Assembly: GCF_030272615.1 (NCBI RefSeq)
Contig: NC_081414.1
Location: forward strand, 50,191,136-50,255,135
Direction of reading: 5' to 3'
Source: Cryptomeria japonica
Taxonomy: Eukaryota; Streptophyta; Pinopsida; Cupressales; Cupressaceae
Length of the DNA: 64,000 nt
This document shows, piece after piece, positions 55,883 to 64,000 of this stretch. The position numbers and the translations under genes were made by a program. How positions within the stretch are numbered: position 1 is the stretch's first letter; the number at the start of each line of letters is the position of its first letter. The notes beneath the pieces were generated by a model, which ran no database searches, was not told the DNA's origin, and was given only the letters and a program-made list of their open reading frames with translations.

Positions 55883-56570
55883 ATATCAATGCTTTGTTTT
55901 ATCATAACACAGTTATTGGCTTCTATATCTCTAGAACAATGATGAATGTCCTTTTCTGAATTGATGCTAACTTTGACTTCATATTTGTGTGGATCTCTAC
56001 CATCATCATGAGATGACACCTCTGCAAATAAACAATCTGCTTGTTTCATACACACACATGTTAGGGCAGTGATTTATTGTTTCAAATTTTTTGCTTTAGT
56101 GCAGGTGAGGGGAACATTGACAAAAGTTGTGAGATTCACTTCCTTCTATTTGCTTAACATCTCGACAGTATGCTAGAGTACTCCTTTGTAGCTAGATTTG
56201 AATTCCATCTTTATACATTTCTATGTGTGCTACATATTGAACTAGACATGAATATTAGGCTCAATCTCCCTCAGATCCAAATATGTCATCCCCTATATCA
56301 AAGCTCATAAATTCTACAATATTTATACTTTATTTCTCTATGGTAAGTGTTGTCCACGAACAATCTTATGAGGAGACTTGCAAAGTAATCAAATGCGATG
56401 ATGGTATTGATGAGGTCTAGATTTGGCTATGTACAAGGCTTTGAGAGGAGTATATTGTGGCTCAATTTGACGTGGAAGATTAGGAAAGCTTAAATTTGAT
56501 CTAGTTTAAGAACAAGTCAACAACTGGCTCTAACTGGGGATGAGGATTGCGAAAGACGAAACAAGGAACC
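55883..56570 (-). other. Unrecognised flank; open minus-strand frame
   Basis: A frame from 56046 on the minus strand (MKQADCLFAEVSSHDDGRDP, INSEKDIHHCSRDIEANNCV) runs into the outer LTR at its target site. It could continue into the sequence left of 44601, i.e. the pre-insertion locus. No family is recognised. Confidence 0.3.
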
Positions 56571-57384
56571 TGTTGATGTGTTTTTTATGGCATCTTTCAA
56601 ACACAGAATAAAATACTAAGTATCTTATCCTCTCTTGAACAAAATCTCCTCTTATGCTGAACTTCGTTATCATACGAGGTGACTCCAAGGTTCCAAATGT
56701 CAGGTTTTGATGTGTGGATAAGCTCAATGGTTTGGTTGTGATGTGATTTGTTGGAATCACAAGGGGACTTGCATTGATACTTGAATGCCTGAATGCTGCT
56801 AGAACATGGAAGTTTACTTGATTTTAAAAAAGGCAAAAGGGATCGAGGGTTAACAAAACTAGTCTAATCCTAGGAATGCAAGACAATGTGAATGACTTAG
56901 TGAAATTCAACCACGCTTTGTTTCGCCATGCAAGGAAGAACTCCACAAAGCTAGTGCGATCTTCTAAGGTAGTTTTATGATGTTCATATCACCACTAATG
57001 ACATAGAAACCATTAAGAGGATGTATATCAATGAGCAAGTAGCAATCGAAGTTAAGTTTATAAAGAGTTCAGTTGACCACGCAAGATACTTGACAATCAA
57101 TGAAATACTAGTAGTATGAACATACGAATTTCACCATTAATCATCCACAATAGTTTCCATCCATCTAATCAACATGAAAATAAATGAGAAGTAGAGACCA
57201 TGCAAAATGTTGAATCAACACATTAATTTCACCATATCTTCAATGAAATTAACATGTTTCTTGCAACAAAGTCTTGACAATAATCTCCCTTTTCTCCTAC
57301 TCTACTCTAGCTATCCACTAATAATCTACATGCTAACTATTGACTATTCTCTATATTAACCTTTACAAATGAGAAAAGTGAGCC

Positions 57385-57479
57385 TTATATAGATAGCTCT
57401 TTACAATGAGTGGCCAGGATCAAATCCACATCAATGGCCAAGATTACAAGATAGAAACCCTAATTAGGGTTTGTTACAC
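57385..57479 (-). promoter_or_regulatory. Promoter block of the fourth LTR
   Basis: On the minus strand CCCTAATTAGGG (57479-57468) is followed by TATATAA (57391-57385), as in the other copies. Confidence 0.6.
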
Positions 57480-58269
57480 CCATTACATAGCATTTAATGC
57501 TTGACCAATGATAAAATTTACAAAAAATAGGACACATGTCTTCCCTTGAATGTTTGACCAATAGATGATGAGGATAGGTACATCAGACTTTGTGCCCACA
57601 TGTGGTAGTTATCCACCTCGTTGGATGAGTCAGGTGCATTGGATCTAGACATCTCGACTTGGAATGACATGATTGCGTAGATGATGACTAGGCGCCACCT
57701 CAGCCCCTTGATCCTTGTAACTCATCACAAGTATGTGATTGTAATTCTTCTTGATCATCTCACTTTTCATCTTCTTGTTTGGGAATTCCGCCTTAGTGCT
57801 GCATTTTATGTAGACCTTGTGATGTTTATGCTTGATCCTTCTTGCCTTGAATGCATTGATCTTACTCCTCCTTGTGTGATCTTGTTAAATCTTTTCCTTC
57901 AAGCAGCTTCTTTGTATCCTTCTACCCATTGGTAAAGCCTTCTATGTATGTCATGTCACATGTTGTAGTTAGAATGCACTAGTGTATCTTTGTGCTGATC
58001 ATGTCCTTTTACATTTGCTATCATCCTTATGAAGTCTTTCTTCATTTTCTCTCATCTGCAAAATGAACAAAGACAGCATCAAACAGATTTTACACATCTT
58101 TCTAACTTCTTTATCTGATATGCATTCCTAATAAGGTGAAATGATGTTCTGATTTCCACATTTCTTGGTCTGATTTTGTAATGTTTGAAGTCTAATTCTG
58201 TGTTTCAAGTCCGATTCACTGATATTTTCTGATCTGAATTGCTTCAAGGTCTGATTTTTTTTACCATTT

Positions 58270-59310
58270 TTGTTCTTGGACATGAATTTGAGGGGTCTTT
58301 GGAAATGGTTCCAAAGGTGGTCGGTGTTTTGACCTCCTACTGGAAGTGATACATGCCTAGTCGGGCTTTTGTGCTCACACTGGAAGTGCTACAAGAGGGT
58401 CATGGATTTCACCTCCAACTTGAAGTGAAGCAAGGAGCTCGTGGATTTACGGTGTCACTGATAGTGACTTGAAGTATGTCGAGGTTTTTGATACAAACTG
58501 GAAGCAATGACTTCTCCTCTTATTCACCTTCATCCTCATTTGTTCATTGGCCTTCGTTCCTTTGTCTGATCAGATATTTAAATCACCTTACCTATCTTCA
58601 TGAAAGTAACCCATCTTTATTGTTTAAGCATTGACACAACAATCATAATCCTTATTGTGTCCTTAGGCCAAGCTTTTCATGGCAAACTGGAAAATGAGCA
58701 TATTGGTCGGACTTTTGACGGCCAAGTGGAAGTCGTCTAAGGCAGATCAGGGGTCTAGACATGCACTGGAAATCACAACAAGCAGGTCGGACTTTTTGAC
58801 CCCCACTGGAAATCACCCTCAAGAGGATCGTGGATTTAGAGAGGCATTGACACCATCCATAAGGTGAGTGGGCTTTTTGACCCCCACTGGAAGTCATCAA
58901 GAAGGTCGTGAATTTAGACCCCAACTAGAAATAGCACCAAGTAGGTCGCAGATTTTGGGGACAACTGGAAATTATAGCAAAGTGATCGGACTTTTGAGGT
59001 TCCATTGGCAATAAGTTCAAGGTGTCGTGGTTTTTAAGTGTCACTTGCAGTAGTCATAAGATGATCGTGGATTTTGAGGTCCATTGGAAGTAACATCATC
59101 CTCCTTACTCATTTGCATCTCCTCGTCAATTTGATCATCTACTTGCTTGAACATTGAAATCATTCTCATCATTAGCAGTGCAAACATATCTTCATGTCTT
59201 TGGGCGGGGTTTTGAGTACCAAGTGGAAGTGACAAAGGTTGGCCGTGGTTTTGACTAGCAACTAGAAGTCACCATCAAGCAAGTCGTGGATCTACGGGGT
59301 CACTGGAATT
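58270..59310 (-). repeat. U3 array of the fourth LTR
   Basis: More than a dozen units of about 50-65 bp with ACTGGAAAT/ACTGGAAGT and small stems GGTC...GACC, e.g. GGTCGGACTTTTTGACC (58785-58801) and GGTCGTGAATTTAGACC (58904-58920). A 160-bp non-repeat stretch interrupts it near 58510-58670. Confidence 0.75.
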
Positions 59311-60322
59311 CATGGCTGTGGTAAAATCAAAGCCATAATATAAAACTAGAATTCTTCTACCAAAAATATTTTTTGTATGAGTTTGAAAGCACAGAGCCGC
59401 CAACCTTCGTCCTCGGGGAGGTACCATAAGATTTCTGAGCAAACAAAAATTGGAAAAAGAAGGCCTTTACCTTTTGGCTTTATTGGAAAAAATTCGATGC
59501 ATTTTTTAGGGATAAAGCACAATGTGCTTTTACTCAACTGTATGAGCTCTTATATGGTTCTTTGCAATGAGAACAAATCCAAAGAAAACCTCCACCTAGA
59601 AGTTGTTCTACCATTTCCACATATTTCCAAAGGGGAGAGTTTGGGTCCGTTTTAAAACAGGGTTCATTGCCAGCACTAGAAGCATTTGCCATTCTACAAA
59701 CCAAAATGAAAAAATACAACAAAACTAGAGAGTTCATTTCAATTTGTAATAAAAAGGCAAGGGGAAAAAAAAACCAAAGAACAACAAAATCCTACGTATT
59801 TTGTTGAAATCTTCCTCTTCAATGTCTTTGTGAATGAATCTACACTTGCAACCACATAGTAGTAGCAGAAGAATCAGCTAGGAACAAGCAACAATCAATG
59901 TTCAACTCTCATCGAGCAATGGCAAGCAAAAAACAAAGTTCAGCAATGGAGGGAAAAAGTTTTGTTTTTCATTCTATTCTGCAAACATGAAATAGGTTTT
60001 ACCTTTTTGGTGTTTTAAGAAGTCAAATTAGAGTTGGGAGGGTCAGATTTGCCTTTTTGGCAAAAAAAAACACTCAAAAGTCAACAAATGTCACTTTAGT
60101 GCCAAATTCTTCCTGGGTTAGGCAAAATTCAGCCCGGGTTCGGTCGGGTTCGGCATGGCCAAACCCACAGACTTTGGACCAGACCCTGTCTGAAACCACA
60201 GGGAACCAGAGTTGGACATGTACCAGAGGGGAACCAGATCAAGACCCAGGGGGGGCCCTAGAAGAACCCATTAATGTAGCTTAAAACAATAGCAATCTGT
60301 CTTTGAAGCTTAAAGATTATCT
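59311..60322. other. Noncoding
   Basis: No gene seen. Around 60115-60270 a G/C-rich stretch with GGGTTCGGTCGGGTTCGG resembles transposon subterminal sequence, but no ends were found. Confidence 0.4.
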
Positions 60323-61380
60323 TATTTTATTTCAATCTCCCACGTCCCTTCCTGATGGTATGACAAACCTAGGCAAATAACAAATAATCTAAACTTTGAA
60401 TTGGCTCCTTCAGCAGATGTACATCTAGGTGTTTTGATTAGCACAAATACAAAATCTGATTTATTTTGGAATAATGATATTTGTAAAAAAATTGAATATT
60501 TTTTGAAACATGATACCTGCGAATCTATAAATTTTGTTGAAGAACAAATTTTATTTTTGAGTGAAGCCAACAATGAGAACCAAAGGGGTTTTATCTCCTG
60601 ATCCTGAGTTAATCAAGAGAGTTTTTGCCCTTCAGGAAGAATATTGAACTTGAGCTCCACAAAAAGGGGTTTCTGAAATTGCCAATGGTAGAATGAATGC
60701 TTTTCCTCCAATATTTCCCTTTTGTGCTTTTCCAAGAAATCTTAAAAAGTAATTAAAAGTTACTTCTTATTTTATTTTGAATATCCATTCCTTTTTCTTT
60801 TTAATTATTAATTACCTTTTAGGTAATCAATATTTATTTTATTTGAATATTCAATATTTTATTTCAATCTCCCATGTCCCTTTGTGACGATACGACAGGC
60901 CTAGATAAGACAAATAATTCAAACTTTGAATTCGCTCCTTCAACAGACGTATGATTAGGTGTTTTGATTAGCACCAATACAAAGTCTGATTTATTTTGAA
61001 ATAATGATATTTGTAAAAAAAATTGATTTTTTTCTAAAACATGATACCTGTAAATCTTTAGATTTCTTTGAAGCACAAGTTTGACTTTTGGGTGAAACCA
61101 ACTGTGAGAACCAGAAGGATTTTTTCTCCTTATCTTGAATTAATTGAGGGTTTTTGCCCTCCAAGAATGCCGATCCTGAGCTCCACAAATAGGGATTTCT
61201 GAGATTGCCAATGACAGAATGAATGCTTTTCCTCCAATATTTCTCTTTTGTGCTTTTCTCAGCAACCCTAAAAAGTAATTAAGAGATATTTTATATTTTA
61301 CTTTGAATATTCATCCCTTTTTCTTTTTAATTTTTAATTACCTTTTAGGTAATTAATATTTATTTTATTTGAATACTCAA
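60323..61380. repeat. 532-bp tandem duplication, diverged
   Basis: 60323-60854 and 60855-61380 are direct repeats sharing long blocks (e.g. GGTGTTTTGATTAGCAC, TACCTTTTAGGTAAT/ATT). They differ by many substitutions and small indels, so it is an old event. No coding function is apparent. Confidence 0.85.
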
Positions 61381-63012
61381 TTTTTTCACTTTATGCTTTT
61401 TATTTGCCTTTTCCCCAAAGTAATAATAATAAATTATCCTTTTTAGCATTATTACTTAGGCACTTTTGAACACATATATTACTATTATATTATTCTTTGC
61501 AAATGCTCCCATCAACCTACAGGAAATGAAGATAGGCTACAGGTCCTGCTAATTTGACTCAGTTTGGAAAGGGCAACATTACATTTTTCTCAAAGCATTA
61601 TGTTTAATTGGCATGGTAGCATCGCATTTAGGTTTACCTTTAGGTTATGCATACCATTCTGGTTCAAGCACCTTGGAAAGGCCAAAAGAAAGCAAAATGA
61701 ATTTGCTCATTTGAACATATTTCCTAGGTTTTCAAACCCCAATAAAATATTGCAGATAAATGTAGGACTATAAAAATGTAGTACAAAGTTTGTATTTGTA
61801 AAGGCCATTTGAAAAAACTTAGTACCTTGTTTCAAAATATTGTGCCTTACTACATTTATTGGTTTTTTGCCTTGTGCTTCCTTGCAAAAATCAGCCCTCA
61901 AAAGTAATCAGTAAATCCTTGACAACATACCCTTAACAATAGATTGTTGATGTTAGTTACTTCTTTCAGTCGACCTTTAACAACATACAATTGACCAAAA
62001 TAGGTTACAAATCAGATCAAGCTGGCCCTAGACACACTTATGACAGTTGGCTTTCTTCCCTCAGTCAAGTTGGCCTTGCACGTATCTTTAGTCTATGTTA
62101 CTGAATTGTCAAAGGTGCTTTTAATATGAGGTTTGATATTGATAATCTTTTTATTTGATGAAGTTTGTTTATGGTAGCCGGGGTTTTTTTTTTTTGGAGG
62201 TGTGCGTGGAGCAATTTTTTTTTTAGCTGCGTTGAGTTTTGAAGCGCCCGCTTTTTTTGGATATAGATGCTATGCATTGCTGTTTGTAACGGCTCAGACT
62301 TGTCAATTAATGTTGTTATTGTAATATGAGTTGTGGGCTGTCAGAATTGTTCGAAAAAGTCCACACAATTCTCTTCTTGGGCGTTATGTTTGATATTGAC
62401 CCCTTTTTGGATATGAAATATCGGCATTAAAACATTTTTTTGTGGAGCAGGCAGAGTTATTATTTTTGTTAGAGAGCAGTCAATGAATGTGAGCTCTTAA
62501 GAAAGGAATTTGATATACATTTCTCAGGGTAGTGCATAAAGGATTGTGTTTTTCTTAATACATGCTTGCTGAAGATCCTTTTTGAACGTGTTTCTCCAGC
62601 TGTGAAGTGGGTGTTATTTTTGAAAAAGTTTATCTTTTTGAACACAGATTAACATGTGTAACAGGGGCATTTTAAAAATGGTGTATGCATTTAAAACTTT
62701 TTCAAACTTACTGCAGCTGACAGCATACATATATGTTTAGATACGATGCTTAGAAAGGTTGTTGATGCCGTATCAAAGAACAGGTGACATTGTTATGCAG
62801 CTTTCAGAGGAAAACTTAGAAGGTCAAAATTATGTGGAGTTCATATTAAAGTTTTTTTTTAAAGGGGAAATTGTTTTTGGGTGTCAGGTGTAAGTTTTCA
62901 TGAAAGATATTGAAGTTTTTTGGTGAGATGAGATAGTCAAGGATAGAGTGTGACGTGTGTGAAAGTGTGATCAATCTGTAGAGGTTGAAGGACGATTAAT
63001 GAATTGAAGATC
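61381..63012. other. Noncoding
   Basis: No ORF family, RNA gene or repeat boundary recognised. T-rich runs at 62180-62225. Confidence 0.4.
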
Positions 63013-63122
63013 TGTCATGTCCCCTCCTTGATCGTTATATATATCCTAAATGAAGTAATTATTATTATTAATTAATATTGATAACTTAATGATGAACAAA
63101 TAGTACCAAACCGGTACTAAGA

Positions 63123-63135
63123 GGGGGGGGGGGGG
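63123..63135. repeat. Run of 13 G
   Basis: Homopolymer in GAG(13)AGG context. Length may be unreliable in sequencing. Confidence 0.8.
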
Positions 63136-63539
63136 AGGTTGAGTCAGTACAAGCAAAACCCAATCTTAAACCGGTTTGTCAACTAACACTTATGCACTGA
63201 CAAACAAACAGCAGCACCGGTCCTTCAACAGAGTTCAACCGGCAAACCCAGTACAACTGAGACAAGCAAAGACAGGTTGACACTTATCTTCTCATATAAT
63301 CTAACTCTTCATTCCCATTTCACCCTAATGCATGAACAGGCAATCTACCATCAAAGATATACATATTACAACAAGATCAACATGCATCACCACTTAATCA
63401 AAAAACAATCATAACATCACATGAAGAAAACATCACACATGACACATATTTTTTACGTGGAAACCCAACTGGGAAAAACCACGGTGGGGATGAATACCCA
63501 CAAGCTTATTTCTGAACTCTTTAGAAGTCCGCTCTGTTA

Positions 63540-63830
63540 GAAGCCTTGTCCGGTTAAAGATAGATACAATAGGTTCTGTTAGGAACCGATCCTGTTAGGG
63601 ATCACCCAGTTAAGGGATGGCTACAATACCCGGTTAAGGGTTAAACCCTGTTAAGGGTACCTTGTTAGAGGATTTCAAGAACTCAATAGCTAAAGGATAT
63701 CAATGACTCAGTAGCTTCGAGTTACGCTGTTAAAGGATTTTCAACAAGTCGGTTAAGGCTATCCTGTTAGGGGATTTCACAACTGTTGAAGTGGTTAAGG
63801 ATCAACAGGTATATCAATGACCTGATAATA
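63540..63830 (-). repeat. Mini-hairpin array in a Copia-type LTR
   Basis: Repeated short stems with a TGTTA(A)-type loop: GGTTCTGTTAGGAACC (63572-63587), GATCCTGTTAGGGATC (63588-63603), CCCAGTTAAGGG (63605-63616), ACCCGGTTAAGGGT (63628-63641) and ACCCTGTTAAGGGT (63645-63658). Related TAAC words occur in the Copia LTRs at 23590-23800 and 29850-30060. Confidence 0.75.
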
Positions 63831-64000
63831 GCACTCAATGCCAATGCAAATCCGCTTAAGCTCTTCTTCACCTTCTACACTTACACTCTGCAGATATGAC
63901 TTCTCTCCTCTGGTCTAGCAAGAATCACGTATCTCTTCTCTTAGATACACACACACAACTTTTGCCAACAACCAACAAAAAAATCACAACATCGACCTTA

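Larger units (their letters stand above)
56571..59310 (-). mobile_element. Fourth LTR of the hairpin-array family (truncated)
   Basis: At 56571 TGTTGATGTGTTTTTT is the inverted end of an LTR ending ACACATCAACA. Further in are TCTCTTGAAC, promoter block and U3 array in mirror order of the plus-strand copies. The conserved U3 start (TGTTGTGAC) is not found on the right, so the copy is truncated or rearranged near 59310. Confidence 0.75.
63013..64000 (-). mobile_element. LTR-type sequence running off the window
   Basis: TGTCATGTCCCC at 63013 resembles the solo-LTR ends at 3159 and 18929. From about 63440 rightwards the sequence is the inverted R-U5 part of a Copia-type LTR: CCACGGTGGGG and TACGTGGAAACCC, then a mini-hairpin array. 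Whether these are one or two elements cannot be decided; the rest lies beyond 64000. Confidence 0.5.

Overview
This window looks like plant nuclear DNA, most likely from a gymnosperm with a very large genome. There are only two recognisable host-gene traces in 64 kb. The rest is dominated by nested LTR retrotransposons, solo LTRs, a TRIM and plant hAT elements with introns and BED/DUF659 domains. Nothing bacterial was seen. The species cannot be fixed from sequence alone.

Layout. 1-3158: two internal exons of a FAM91-family trafficking gene (+) and intron-like DNA; the next exon is not seen in the rest of the window. 3159-10883: a solo-LTR-like element (TSD TTTAC, inverted ends of the TGTAATGTCCCC type) interrupted by a decayed Copia element on the minus strand (3266-8968; 661-bp LTRs, TSD CCAGC). 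10884-18928: AT-rich DNA, a duplicated fragment of a Copia RNase H around an LTR-like segment, and a broken hAT transposase gene (-). 18929-21403: LTR fragments, a hairpin-rich stretch and an intact-looking 364-bp TRIM (TSD GTTTA).

21404-42169: a Ty3/gypsy element of Athila/Tat type (261-bp LTRs, TSD AAGTC, tRNA-Asp-like primer site) with gag, protease, RT, RNase H, integrase and a large extra 3' ORF. It is interrupted by a second Copia element in gag (22647-30323, TSD CGTAC, itself carrying a small solo LTR) and by a 3.4-kb solo LTR in RT (33119-36519, TSD GTTCT).

42170-44605: a minus-strand remnant of a starch branching enzyme I gene. 44606-55877: a three-level nest, with a hAT transposon (48570-52678) inside a solo LTR (46143-54882, TSD CTACC) inside another solo LTR (TSD CTTCC). 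56571-59310: a fourth LTR of the same family on the minus strand. 59311-64000: noncoding DNA with a 532-bp tandem duplication, then part of another Copia-type LTR (-).

The most interesting signal is the LTR family shared by the elements starting at 33119, 44606, 46143 and 56571. Their ends and promoter-to-3' regions are related, but each carries a different array of short inverted-repeat modules in the U3-like part. Also notable are the extra 3' ORF of the gypsy element, where 11 of 12 in-frame stops are TAG, and a covarying mini-hairpin array in the Copia-type LTRs. Most elements are decayed, and the insertion order can be read from target-site duplications.
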